Below, one piece after another: positions 56,801 through 64,000 of a stretch of 64,000 nucleotides of DNA. The stretch comes from Siphonodentalium dalli (Eukaryota > Mollusca > Scaphopoda > Gadilida > Siphonodentaliidae). The position numbers and the translations under genes are program-made. Location of the stretch: NCBI GenBank assembly GCA_032622095.1, contig CP136065.1:112077195-112141194 (forward strand). Reading direction: 5' to 3'. The notes under the pieces were generated by a model that did no database searches, was not told where the DNA came from, and was given only the letters and a program-made list of their open reading frames with translations. The first letter of the stretch is position 1, and each line of letters starts with the position of its first letter.

Positions 56801-59800
56801 ACGTGCATGACGACATGTCCATGGTCCGTTTTTGATAACAATTCATCAAACGGCATTTTTCTTTGATCCCAATTCAAAGACATCACGTCAAAGGAAATGA
56901 GCCGACTGAACTAGTTGCAAGTTACACCATGTTCATGTCAATTTCACAGACACGATTCGATTTCGGCGTGGTCATCATAATAATCATTTGTGGTGACATA
57001 TATATATACGTGACGTCACACGAGGCTGACTGGATGGAATGACATTGTCTTCAACTATTTAAAGTCACGTGACATGCACTTTCGGTTTCTATAGTAGTGT
57101 TTATACCTGTTACGCTGTATGTACTATATAGATAGCTTTGTTGTACTGGGTATGCATACATTTTGATTTTTGATAGTTTGACATATATAAATCAAAATGT
57201 CTACATGTTGACGAACAATAAAGTTACCTATGGGCGTGCATGAGTCCCACGACATGTACGTTGTGTACATCACAATGCTAAAGAAATCAATTGACTGAAA
57301 CGACTGTTCCGGTATGCCAATAATTAATGAATTATTATGCGCAATCACGGCGTCATGCTCGCTGCCTCACTCTAACTCAAAGTGTCACGTGCTTCCCGGC
57401 GACCCCCACTAATATATTGTTCACACATGGACCCAGGTACGGCCGGGGTATTGCATATAAAGTTTGTGTTTGGTATCACTTTCCCCATGTTTACTGGTCA
57501 TTTATTCAACAAAACATCGTCATATTTAAAACAGTTTATTAAAGAAAAACAAGCACTCATTTATTATTTAGACAATCGGAAATCCCGATGTTCAAACCCG
57601 AGTACCGATTGTCATCCGATGGGCCACAATCGGCCGATTCCGATTGTCATTCCCGATTATCGTCTCATCACTATTTGAGTCACATGGTATCACTTTCAAC
57701 TTTACGAAGACATTTGTTCAAATAGGGTCACTGGAGATGGTCCCATAATTGGCCTGATTTAGTGTACAGTACCCCTTTAAAGATAATTTATCTACTATCA
57801 TCTGGCCTTATTATTCCCCCAAATTGAAGTCGGCGAACGGTGTGCCCAAAATCGAAATGAGAATGGCATCTTTGCCATTACAATGGCATCTTTGCCATTA
57901 CATAGCTGTTTTTGTATACCTGTAGTACTGAGAAACACTGAAATGTTGAATTCCATATTGCTGTCAACGAAAAATTATCCTGGAATTGATCATACATGTA
58001 CTCGAAAATAATATGCAATGATCTCAAGTGTTTTTTTCTAAATTTGGAATTTTATCATTCTACCAGTCCGAACTATGGTTTACGCTGATGTGCCTAAATT
58101 ACACTGATCTAATGGCCTTGCTATCATGAATTGTTCTGTACAAGGAAATAGGAAATTATATCTTTAGTCTTAAATAATTTCCCACTTAAACCTGCTTAAA
58201 GCATATTAAAAACTTACTATTTTCAGTGGATTTCATTGACCACGGGAAACACAACAAGAAGCGAACAGTTTCAACTATTTCTGATATCAAACAGGTGGAG
58301 GAAGTTTGTGGTAAATTACAAGAGAAACTAACATATGTTCTGGACTATGTAGACGATGTTATGGTGAGTTAAACTTCCAAAATGTGTAACTTTTACTACT
58401 TCTATACTCCTATTTAAAGACAAAAAAGACAGATTTAACTCATTTACTTTTATATAAAATTAAGTTTGAAAATATGAACTTCATCTGTAAGTAGAGTTTT
58501 GTTGTAATACAAAGTGTCATCTGATGGTGTCTTAATATGTGCTCATATACGGTCACACTTTAATCAGAGAGAACAAAATATTTTATTGCATTTATTCGCA
58601 ATAGTATTGAATTGATTCACATTAGTAATCGCGTTTATTATAATCCTACTATAAAGGTTGCGGTTACACCAAAGATCACTTGGTAGTAGTATTACTCCTG
58701 CGAAAACGTAATATCTCCCGACGTATATGTGATAAACTCTGATGATGGTGTCCTTGACCTCGAACAACTAACATTTACATGTGTATTACAACTCGTATTG
58801 ATCCACAATGTAACTGCAATCACTATTGATCAAATATCAATAAAACATTAATTTAATTATTTAGTCATTTCGTGAAAGTTAAGTCTTGGTGAGAATTTTT
58901 TCAATAGATTCAACAGGCTGCCTATTAACCGTGACATTAAAAACTATTTGACACATACTTTTGTCAACTACTGTATCTTGAGGCATAGCTTTAGAGTCTA
59001 CTGCATCTATTAGATTGTAGATATTTACAGTGTCAAATGGAGTGTCTTGTCTTCATATAGCAGCATGTGATCGCCATTAAGTGATATTACTATCAACGTT
59101 CCAGCAAAAGATGGAATTCTCTATAGGGTTCAGTGTAAATTTTGATCGCAACTGTAGCCAACGAGAATCGTCTTGACCACGTCCAAATTTTCCAAACTAT
59201 GTCAGAGTTTCATACTTTTTAGCTCAACTTTACTTTGTAAAGTTTGAGCTATTGCCATGACTTGGTAGCCGTCGTCCGTGTGTGCGTGTATGTCATCAAC
59301 AATACAGGCTACAGGTCGTACCTTTGGTCGGATCATTATGACATCAACATTTAGACCGGAACTATTCATTTTGGGGTCAATCGGAGAAAAAAACATGGCC
59401 GCCAGCAGCCATCTTTGATTTCAAAATTCAATCCATTAGCGCGGGCTACAGGTCGTACTGTTCATCTGATCATCATGAAATTTGTCACGGATGTTAATAT
59501 TGACATGTAGATGGGAACGAGTAATTTTGAGGTCATTCGGCCAAAAAACATGGCTGCCGGCAGCCATCTTGTATTTTACTCTTTGCATGACTAAATCCTT
59601 TGGCATGGGCTACAGGTCGTACGTTTGGTCAGATCATCATAATATTTGTCATGGATGTTAACAATGACACGTAGATGGGGAAACGAGTCATTTTGGGGTC
59701 GTTCGGCCAAAAAACATGGCTGTCAGCAGCCATCTTGGATTTTACTCTTTGCATGACTAAATCCTTTAGCACGGGCTACATGTCGTACCTTTAGTCTGAA

Positions 59801-61220
59801 CATCATGAAATTTGTCATGGCTGTAGACATTGACATGTAGATGGGAATGAGTCATTTTGTGGTCAATCAGCCAAAAAACATGGCCGCCAGTGGCCATCTT
59901 GGATATCAAAATTCAATCCATTAGCACGGGCTACAGGTCGTACTGTTCGACTGATCATCATGACATTTGTCATGGATGTTAATATTGACATGTAGATGGG
60001 AACAGTCATTTTTAGGTCATTTGGCCAAAAAAAATGGCCACCAGCAACCATCTTGGACTTTACTCTTTGCATGACTAAATCCTTTGGCATGGGCTACAGG
60101 TCGTACCTTTAGTCAATTCGAAATTTGTCATGACTGTTGACATTGACATGTAGATGGGAATGAGTCATTTTGGGGTCATTCAGCCAATAAACATGGCCGC
60201 TGGAGGCCATCTTGGATTTTACTCTTTGCATGACTAAATCCTTTGGCACGGGCTACAAGTCGTACCTTTGGTCTGATCATCATGAAATTTGTCATGGCTG
60301 TTGAAATTGGGATGTAGATGGGAAATTGGGAATGAGTCGTTTTGGGGTCATTCGGCCTTAAAACGTGTCCACTGGCAGTCTTTGCATGACTAAATCCTTT
60401 GGCACACCCTACAGTCCACTTCCCTCATCCGATCATCTCCAGACTTCATATTAATCTTGATCTTGATCTACCAGATGGAAGCTATCAAATGTTTTTGAAT
60501 ATCATTGGAAAACATAGCCGCCAGCAACCATTTTGGATTTTACTTTTAAATATATCTCTTCATGTTGATAATATAGTATTACTTAGACATTTCAACTTTC
60601 CGCATTCTAATCGCTCCATTGACTGTAACACATGAAATTATTCCCTTTCCAAGTTGAGCTACAGTGTCATTGACACTTTCATTTTTTATTTTTATACGCG
60701 CAACCTATCATATTTTGCATACATTTATAAAAATAGGAGATTCTCCATAGGGTTCAATGTTAAATTTTGATCGCAACTATAGCCAGCAAGAATCAACTGA
60801 TCACGCACGCATCCAAATTGTCAAAATACGACTGAGGCACATATTTAGTAATTTTTTTTTTTAAATTTCAAATTATAATATTATATGGCAAATGGCGCCA
60901 TCTATCAAACCGACAATATCTGTAAATCTACCAAACTGCCAATATTGAAGAATGGAAACAAGTCAAGCCCGAAAATAAACCTACTTGTCATCAGTGAATC
61001 TGTTTTCAGATCGCTTTAAGCAAAAATAAATGACATTTAAAGGAATCCTACTAAATGACAAATTAGGCTTGAGTTTCATTGACAAATATATTTTCTTTGG
61101 TTCCAGAGTGGAAAGACTCCTGCAGATAACTCAACAGGAAGGTTTCTCATGGAACTAGTCCAGAAAGTACCACAGATTGAAACAGTAGAGTTTGAAGGCA
61201 TGCTAAATTCAAACATGAAG
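29745..61220 (+). CDS. EIF3F: eIF3f, translation initiation factor 3 subunit F, 7 of probably 8 exons
   Basis: Exons 29745-29853, 48562-48632, 49711-49790, 51666-51803, 52508-52599, 58227-58363 and 61107-61220 splice in phase into 247 codons. The product matches eIF3f, an MPN-domain subunit of the eIF3 complex that binds the 40S ribosome in the cytoplasm. Visible blocks include [90 protein letters not shown], and [20 protein letters not shown]. As in other eIF3f proteins the JAMM metal site is replaced: GWYSTG stands where active MPN+ proteins have GWYHSHP. It lacks the Ala/Pro-rich N-terminal extension of mammals. Only the last 25-30 residues (the DLLMVTYLANL block of the human protein) are missing, beyond 64000. 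Confidence 0.95.
30148..31119. mobile_element. Deleted MULE derivative, 956 bp, 8-bp TSD, in eIF3f intron 1
   Basis: The exact duplication GGACATAG (30148-30155 and 31112-31119) flanks ends identical in layout to the 24864 MULE, including the GGGGCGAGCTGGCCC units at the right end. Only a scrap of transposase sequence remains at about 30738-30862 ([11 protein letters not shown], then frameshifted), so it would depend on a transposase in trans. Confidence 0.93.
31120..32129. other. eIF3f intron 1, no gene seen
   Basis: Non-coding. A local inverted pair 'ggacccaactattcaaacag' / 'ctcgaatagttgggcctcc' lies at about 31126-31172. Confidence 0.45.
32130..33224. mobile_element. hAT-like element without visible TSD
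   Basis: Ends TAGAGATGGGCGGTT and AACCGCCCATCACTA are inverted repeats (13 of 15). GTTTCGGTTT-like subterminal motifs are clustered at both ends. The flanking 8-mers do not match, so the duplication has decayed or the ends come from different insertions. No coding content. Confidence 0.7.
33225..33984. other. eIF3f intron 1, no gene seen
   Basis: Non-coding. It includes imperfect ATG/GAT triplet repeats at about 33440-33530 and a small hairpin near 33941-33982 with 12-bp arms CCTGACTTTTAT / ATAAAAGTCAGG. Confidence 0.45.
34207..35040. mobile_element. 830-bp TA-flanked DNA transposon inside the LINE
   Basis: TA at 34207-34208 and 35039-35040 brackets ends CTCTAGTGATCTGAATAA and TTATTCGGATCACTAGAG, inverted with one mismatch. 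Removing it and one TA gives an uninterrupted LINE frame (RKKA-R-LYKKAK). The left subterminal part repeats GAATAATAGTAGGGGT three or four times, and the right end has related 'aatcgtagggg' units. TA target and short ends suggest the Tc1/mariner group. Confidence 0.9.
34356..34811 (-). CDS. Unrecognised 151-aa ORF inside the TA-flanked element
   Basis: The minus-strand ORF starts [20 protein letters not shown] and covers more than half of the element. I do not recognise a domain. There is no DDE/D signature, and it has several Cys (CGYCLSF, LCLCFF) and a basic start. It could be a transposon accessory ORF, a captured fragment or a chance frame. Confidence 0.25.
   Translation of the reverse strand: MGSNSILARVAILQFVRPYCNRQTPLCGYCLSFSEANKGDNALCLCFFTIDALLTKKLINVRGSRLKVSLIRTQLSSWWTDSDQRKLIACVTAQDPLSVRFFEPCAGTENSYKSVDAVFSVQINDIEKVLQEPDVVRAGSRSVYYKFLFDN
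36290..36478. repeat. Degenerate short direct repeats (TTCGCCGG unit)
   Basis: 'ctgctcgccggaa', 'atttcgccggaa', 'agttcgccggaa', 'acttcgccgcag', 'gattcgccgtaa', 'tgttcgccgaaa' recur every 15-60 bases directly after the LINE tail. This could be subterminal repeats of another element. Confidence 0.5.
36762..36945. repeat. Left arm of a 10-kb-spaced inverted repeat
   Basis: 'ctgaactatatggattatta', 'tcctcggccttgtgttatca', 'ttgtccgtttgtttgcctac' and 'cgcgctcttaacaattcatc' recur inverted at 46734-46905, with a 10-12 base insertion here as the main difference. Confidence 0.9.
36946..38829. other. eIF3f intron 1 inside the 10-kb inverted repeat, no gene recognised
   Basis: Non-coding, with short frames only. 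At 38030-38055 the phrase 'ccagggctcaa' occurs twice in tandem. Confidence 0.45.
38830..39430. repeat. Degenerate tandem repeat (about 180-bp unit), left block
   Basis: 'atttatattgcgca', 'acatggctctt', 'tccttctattgcctcatatc' and 'cagcatttgtattgtcacac' recur three to four times. The array resumes at 44164 after the palindromic element ('aaagcatttgtatcatcaca', 'tttatattgtgcatgaccac'). Confidence 0.65.
40242..40480 (-). pseudogene. ORF remnant in left arm with a DLS-x-LPPCE-x4-LH motif
   Basis: Reading minus, the frame gives [20 protein letters not shown] then [15 protein letters not shown] and a WMDGP motif, before a stop and an acidic [10 protein letters not shown] tail in a shifted frame. 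I recall this Pro-Cys-Glu / Leu-His / Arg-Ala-Asn motif followed by W-x-D-G from many uncharacterised invertebrate proteins, often linked to repeats. That memory is not verified. Only the C-terminal part of such a protein is present. Confidence 0.45.
40600..40920 (+). repeat. Internal repeat shared with 63690-64000
   Basis: It lies just inside the left arm of the 39431-44164 element. It matches the end of the window over about 300 bp at an estimated 70-75% by eye. Confidence 0.65.
41240..42690. repeat. Degenerate minisatellite at the centre of the palindromic element
   Basis: About 1.45 kb built of units like 'gtgaataggtatacagggag' + 'tgactatatggtcatgggt', repeated every 55-65 bases with many variants. 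The long frame on the minus strand (His/Thr/Ile-rich, 206 aa) follows from the repeat and is not a gene. Confidence 0.85.
42967..43230 (+). pseudogene. Matching ORF remnant in right arm
   Basis: It encodes [20 protein letters not shown], then [20 protein letters not shown], then [14 protein letters not shown] and a stop, followed by [13 protein letters not shown]. It is the same coding segment as in the left arm plus more N-terminal sequence. It has lost two codons of the LPPC motif and gained a stop where the left arm has Arg. Confidence 0.5.
44164..46260. repeat. GC-richer long-period direct repeats, right block
   Basis: 'gattcgggcaaccaatcctc' with neighbouring 'gcagaccgtgg' occurs at about 45300-45440 and again at 46095-46200. 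'ttccccacgg', 'tggcccactccattacgag' and 'gtcttgtccccctggaa' occur at about 44789-44840 and 45467-45521. Unit spacing is about 0.7-0.8 kb. Base composition is unlike the AT-rich surroundings. Long frames here overlap in several phases and are not convincing genes. Confidence 0.65.
46548..46965. repeat. Right arm of the 10-kb inverted repeat plus a local fold-back
   Basis: 46734-46905 pairs with 36762-36945. Around it, 46605-46661 and 46898-46955 are near-perfect inverses of each other ('cctaagggaagcccg'-type core, AAATTAAAATTAG tail), making a 350-bp stem-loop. A second partial copy, 'tagttcagttgaagggcttc', lies at 46570 and matches the left arm's outer sequence. Confidence 0.85.
46966..48561. 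other. End of eIF3f intron 1, no gene seen
   Basis: Non-coding AT-rich sequence. Small local repeats: 'gggagacttcag' at 47370-47430, and 'ggtctcttcaaaaagtc' twice at 47851-47890. Confidence 0.45.
48562..48632 (+). CDS. EIF3F: eIF3f exon 2
   Basis: Acceptor 'tcattattttacag', donor GAAGAG|gtaaga, phase 1 in and phase 0 out. It encodes [20 protein letters not shown] then SEEE. The intron before it is 18.7 kb. Confidence 0.95.
49711..49790 (+). CDS. EIF3F: eIF3f exon 3
   Basis: Acceptor 'ttatctttcaag', donor GGCTG|gtgagt, 80 bp. It encodes [20 protein letters not shown] then SEVIVG and part of W. Confidence 0.95.
49861..51663 (+). mobile_element. Tandem-array element filling eIF3f intron 3
   Basis: It starts AGCTCAACTTTACTTTGAAA with a nearby 'gtttgagctattgccatgg'. 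It contains units of about 163 bp ('gcacgggctacaggtcgtac', 'gacatgtagatgggaacgag', 'gccagcagccatcttggatt'). It ends 'ccaagttgagctacagtgtc' + 'attgacactttcattt' with a small hairpin AGTGTC-att-GACACT. A second copy with the same two ends is at 59221-60683. AGCTCAACTT and AAGTTGAGCT are inverted. The hairpin near one end would fit a Helitron-like element but is not decisive. Confidence 0.85.
50385..51016. mobile_element. 628-bp TA-flanked MITE nested in the tandem array
   Basis: TA at 50385-50386 and 51015-51016 brackets ends CACCCGTCGGTAAGCCC and GGGCTTACTGACGGGTG. Array monomer sequence resumes directly on each side. The interior has further 'gggctta(c/t)..cgagga' inverted motifs and no coding frame of note. 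Confidence 0.85.
51666..51803 (+). CDS. EIF3F: eIF3f exon 4
   Basis: Acceptor 'acactttcatttag', donor ATCAG|gttaga, 138 bp. It encodes [18 protein letters not shown] then [20 protein letters not shown] and MGTKAYI. The sequence up to two bases before this exon belongs to the transposon that fills intron 3. Confidence 0.95.
51804..52507. other. eIF3f intron 4, no feature seen
   Basis: AT-rich intron with no repeat structure that I recognise. Confidence 0.6.
52508..52599 (+). CDS. EIF3F: eIF3f exon 5
   Basis: Acceptor 'atctctcacttag', donor TTGGAG|gtgagt, 92 bp. It encodes [20 protein letters not shown] then [10 protein letters not shown]. Confidence 0.93.
52600..53130. other. Start of eIF3f intron 5
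   Basis: It contains a short 'attatacccccatgacaaga' ... 'catccatccatctatccatc' segment typical of a dispersed repeat end. No gene. Confidence 0.45.
53131..53345. repeat. Cluster of GACCGCGTTGA / AACGCGGTC motifs
   Basis: Within about 200 bp the 8-10-mer ACCGCGTTGA or its complement appears about eight times in both orientations, alternating with 'agtttaacgcaga'. CpG density is far above the surrounding intron. Related motifs recur at 55228-55490. Confidence 0.8.
53340..53720 (+). repeat. Direct repeat copy 1
   Basis: 'tttgatgaggacacataaat', 'gaattgcagtgatttaattc', 'tgcttgccaatacaatagcg' and 'agccaatcaaaacagac' recur in the same order and orientation at about 56160-56490. Confidence 0.8.
54150..54860. 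repeat. Repeat unit with GCCCCCGA ends and an internal 165-bp duplication
   Basis: It starts 'tatgcccccgatctccgatg' and ends 'cagtcgggggcgtta'. 'acgaacgtttcaactcataa', 'ttcagttgatctttggtatg' and 'cgcccattttttccagagtt' occur at 54206-54360 and again at 54372-54525. This is a frequent style in bivalve genomes by recollection. Confidence 0.75.
55020..55495. repeat. Tandem duplication of about 220 bp
   Basis: Two units share 'aatctaaatgtgggcc', 'atatgtaaaacattt', 'aacaacattgtattattttg' and 'ttccatttcgttga'. Each is followed by 'ctcgactgcgtttgttgcgt'. The second ends in a run of 'gaccgcg/tgcgttg' motifs like those at 53131. Confidence 0.8.
56150..56492 (+). repeat. Direct repeat copy 2, interrupted by a hAT element
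   Basis: Second copy of the 53340 unit ('tttgatgaagacaaataaat', 'gaattgcagtgatttaattc', 'tagccaatcaaaaccgacga'). The unit continues after the hAT element at 57674. Confidence 0.8.
56485..57681. mobile_element. hAT-like element, 1181 bp, 8-bp TSD
   Basis: The exact duplication TTTGAGTC (56485-56492 and 57674-57681) flanks ends TAGTGATGAGCCGATTGTC and inverted GATTATCGTCTCATCACTA. The motif CGGCCGATT is repeated near both ends. No transposase frame. Confidence 0.92.
57682..58226. other. End of eIF3f intron 5
   Basis: It begins with the tail of the 56150 repeat. 'aatggcatctttgccatta' is duplicated in tandem near 57864-57901. No gene. Confidence 0.5.
58227..58363 (+). CDS. EIF3F: eIF3f exon 6
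   Basis: Acceptor 'ttactattttcag', donor GTTATG|gtgagt, 137 bp. It encodes [20 protein letters not shown] then [20 protein letters not shown] and VDDVM. It is less conserved in its first half, and the second half matches the ALSTVLQYAEDVL helix of human eIF3f. Confidence 0.92.
58364..59220. other. Start of eIF3f intron 6
   Basis: AT-rich non-coding sequence. The phrase 'agggttcagtgtaaattttgatcgcaact...agccaacgagaatc' near 59128-59170 recurs in modified form at 60739-60795, just outside the two ends of the array element. This may be a duplicated target region or part of the repeat. Confidence 0.45.
59221..60683 (+). mobile_element. Tandem-array element, second forward copy, in eIF3f intron 6
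   Basis: Same start (AGCTCAACTTTACTTTG) and same end ('gttgagctacagtgtcattg' 'acactttcattt') as 49861-51663. It contains about seven monomers of roughly 160 bp with 'catgactaaatcctttggca' and 'gccagcagccatcttggatt'. It lacks the nested TA-flanked MITE. Confidence 0.88.
61107..61220 (+). CDS. EIF3F: eIF3f exon 7
   Basis: Acceptor 'ctttggttccag', donor ATGAAG|gtgagc, 114 bp, phase 0. It encodes [20 protein letters not shown] then [18 protein letters not shown], matching the human SGKVSADNTVGRF...LNSNIN block. Confidence 0.95.
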
Positions 61221-62434
61221 GTGAGCAATTTAAAAAGAAAGACATGTTAATCATCCAACTGTGCTAAGTCTGCTAACTAAGTGAGATAACTCTGTAGCAA
61301 GACCAGCCAAGACACAAAAATAAGGCGAAATTGTCTTTCTCTAGGGTGAAGTGCATGTTACAAAATTAAAGTTGATTGGTGATTGCTTTTAAGAAAATAG
61401 GAGCAATATAGCCTAAATACATTAAAGTTATGAAACAATAGCTGAAATATGAATTATTTTATGTTCACTATGAACAATCCCCATACATAATTGTGAGAAT
61501 GGCAGCAACTTATTTCATAATTTTGAGAAAATGCTGTATTTTGTATCATATTTTTTTCTCAGTTGTTGTTTAGCAAGTGGAACAGGGCTTCAGCCAGGAT
61601 AGAAAAGAAAAGTTGGTGACCCAAACCTCTGCAGAGGAGGGTATGGGATGGGGATACCCCCTCCCATAGGTAAGGGTCCGGGGGAAGTTTTTACCCAGGG
61701 GAAAAATTTAAATTTCAACCTATCCAGGGCACCTCTGGGGCCTCCTGGAGCCTTATTCTCAAGTCTGTATTAGTTGCAGGAAACGATGATGATATGTTAA
61801 TTATCATTGACTGGGAATGGTTATTGCAAATAAGATATTGACTGAGCCAATGAATTTATTAGAAGCTAACTGATAGCATGAGTTTAATATTACTGTTAAG
61901 GCACAACTATCAACTGTTAGAAATTATTTGCTGAAATCAAGTTGAAGCTTCATTAAAATTGAAGTTTTCAATTGATGTATCAGATGTATCAAATTATTCC
62001 AACTATATACCAGTAATATTCACCCCCACTGGGCACCAACAGGCAGGTAAAAACTGGATAAAGAAACAATCAATTCTTTCCCATGTTTACATTGTGTCTT
62101 TATTTGGAGTAATCCAGTTGTAAGATAAAGTTTGGACATACCGGTAGTCGCATGGAAAAAGTGTATGATATTTACACATTATGTTGTTTTATTTTACTTA
62201 CACTTCCTTTCCAACAAATCACATTAAATTTTCAAGCATGATCAATGTCATTTAATTATTTTAAAAGTGTTAAAAGCTACAGGTATAGAAAAACATTCAA
62301 GTTGCTTCCATGTTCCAAGTTTAACTTCAACTACCATGACCAGATTAATTTAACTACATGACCCCATTTAAAGAGTTTATATATGATTCACAACAGTATT
62401 TAACTCCTCAAAAGACATTTGTAAGACTTTTAAA
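61221..62434. other. Downstream of eIF3f exon 7, likely intron 7
   Basis: No exon encoding the expected C-terminal block was found. Non-coding sequence with no recognised repeat structure. Confidence 0.5.
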
Positions 62435-62850
62435 CTAAAACAAATTTTTTCTTTTTTTACTATAAGTTTTGTCATATCCAAAGGTGGCCATCAAGCCGAT
62501 CAATAGGTCATCCCAATAATGGCAGGACGGCTCACTGGCAGAAATTATGATGTGGAATCTATAATTAAATTTGCCGCGGGACATTTTTTTACTAATTTCA
62601 AGGGCAGCAGGAGTGTCGTCTATCCTCTGAGAGCTGTCTCCCCCACATATACTGCACATTCACAATTCTTACATGAGAGTATAAACTTCAAAGTTTGCGT
62701 TTTACAACTAACATTATTCTTAACAAGGAAATATGCATCAGCTGATGTATTAGTGATTTGGTCGAAATTTGCGATAGCGCACATTTTGCATGTATCCGTA
62801 CATAATGTCACAGGGGGAGTTGTCAACCTGCTTGTCTTTTGATGCACCAA
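62435..62850 (-). pseudogene. Retroelement C-terminal remnant, GIY-YIG-like
   Basis: The minus strand gives CKTQTLKFILSCKNCECAVY then VGETALRG, resembling the C-x-T-x-N-x(2)-Y-x(2)-x-C...YVGET core of GIY-YIG domains attached to Penelope-like and similar retroelements. After a frameshift it continues GKFNYRFHIIISASEPSCHY. Several frameshifts are present and the catalytic residues downstream are not visible. Confidence 0.45.
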
Positions 62851-63689
62851 AATGTCTGCCAGATTCCTATCACATTGATATGAAAACTAGTGATGGTGAT
62901 TCGAACACCTGTTTCATTCTCTCCAGTTCATACAGAATCATATATTTCCAACATATTTTGCCTATATCTGATAAAGACTCGTTATATGTTACAGGGGAAC
63001 TAGTCTGGTCAATAAACTCAAATTTTAGGGTCAACCTAGAAAAAATTTGGACTAAGTTGGTTTCTATATCATTTTGAAGAGGAAGCTCTCCTCTATAACA
63101 TATCCAAAATCCGCTAAAATCCGCTTTGAGCAATTTTTGTAATTCAAGATGGTGTCCAAGATGGCTGCCATTTTCCTATAAGTCAGCTCGAAGCAATTAT
63201 AGTGAGAACATCTTGTCATATGTATACACTTGTATACCTTTTTGTGAAGCTATGACATAACGCCATCTTTATGTGCCAAAATTGAAACTTCCCGTCTAAG
63301 ATGGCTGCCAAAATGGCGACTGGAAGTGGAATTCATACGTTTTTACTAATACTTTTAAGATAAGTTTCTGAGGTCTTGAACTGGTTGAGAATTGTGACTT
63401 TATTTTGTATATAGCATGTTAACTGACCATTGGAGCAATGAAATATGCTGTTCGTGGGGGTCCACACCCTTCCGATCACTCAAAAATTCGATTTTACAAA
63501 ACGCGGTATAACATTTTACAAAAGATCCCCTTTGTGATTCTGGTCACATTTCACCAAGAAGTGGGAAGAACTGTGCAATGTAAGTGATCCATTCTATATC
63601 TTATTGATATTCGAACTCAATGGTACCAAAATTGTCACTTTGGCTCAAAATGGCTGTCAAAATGGCTGCCAACATATGGAAAAATGTTA

Positions 63690-64000
63690 ATTATTATCCC
63701 AATGTGCCATGCAACCGCTTACAAGTTATGGTGATGTACACAAATGACCTTTCCGTATTATATACATTGAATACCAACATTTCTTATGCACCTTGATTAA
63801 TTTTTACTATTTACCATTCTGAAATCACCAGAATTATGGGATTTTTCTATCACAAACAGCATCAAACTCGGCAAAAAATCACTATCTTTAGTATCAAAGG
63901 TTCTTTTTATTTTGATATGCCTTAAATATGACATAGTGTGGTGTTTTAGACAATATTACTCAATATTACATGCAATATGGCAACCAAATTTAGTAAAAAG
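63690..64000 (+). repeat. Direct repeat of the palindromic element's centre, running off the window
   Basis: 'aaccgcttacaagttatgg', 'tatacattgaataccaacat', 'ttaatttttactatt', and an 'atggcaaccaa' end match 40600-40920 (acaatcgcttacaagttgtg..., atacattgaacactaacatg...). It suggests that a second copy of that element or of its internal repeat continues to the right. Confidence 0.7.

Noticed and set aside
49861-60683. CRISPR-like array
   Set aside because: Units are about 160 bp, contiguous, diverged along their full length and in a eukaryotic intron. No short repeat with unique spacers.

Overview
This window reads as a eukaryotic nuclear chromosome from an invertebrate. Coding sequence is sparse, split by GT-AG introns and surrounded by decayed transposons. 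The repeat styles suggest a mollusc, probably a bivalve: arrays of 'cataactcc...gccaagtttcatg' monomers, units bracketed by 'cccccgatctcc' and 'tcgggggcg', and hairpin-ended repeats. That is an inference from repeat style only. No bacterial features, tRNA, rRNA or CRISPR were found.

Two conserved host genes lie head to head. NFRKB (INO80 complex subunit G) is on the minus strand. Nine coding exons run from a start codon at 16443 down to 1213, about 300 residues with the DEUBAD domain, and the rest lies off the left edge. eIF3f, translation initiation factor 3 subunit f, is on the plus strand. Seven coding exons run from 29745 to 61220, 247 residues, and only a short C-terminal exon appears to be missing, beyond the right edge. 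All splice phases agree across both sets. The 13.3 kb between the two start codons and the 18.7 kb first intron of eIF3f are mostly repeats.

Layout: 1-16.5 kb is NFRKB with several TTAA- or TA-flanked hairpin MITEs and tandem repeats in its introns. 16.5-29.7 kb is intergenic and holds two hAT-like elements with 8-bp target duplications, a LINE fragment, and a MULE with a three-exon transposase and exact 8-bp duplications, itself nested in an older inverted-repeat element. 29.7-48.6 kb is eIF3f exon 1 and its huge intron. That intron holds a deleted MULE derivative, a hAT-like element, a LINE split by a TA-inserted 830-bp element, and a 10-kb interval bounded by inverted repeats. The interval encloses satellite-like DNA and a 4.7-kb element with arms over 1 kb. 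48.6-61.2 kb holds eIF3f exons 2-7, with introns filled by two copies of a tandem-array element, a hAT-like element and GACCGCGTT-rich repeats. 61.2-64 kb is intron or flank with a weak GIY-YIG-like retroelement remnant.

The most interesting points are these: a transposon end that supplies the 3' splice-site region of eIF3f exon 4; an autonomous-looking and a deleted MULE with shared ends and separate perfect 8-bp duplications; the long-armed palindromic element carrying a conserved Cys/His-type ORF remnant in both arms; and a LINE whose reading frame is restored when a TA-flanked insertion is removed.
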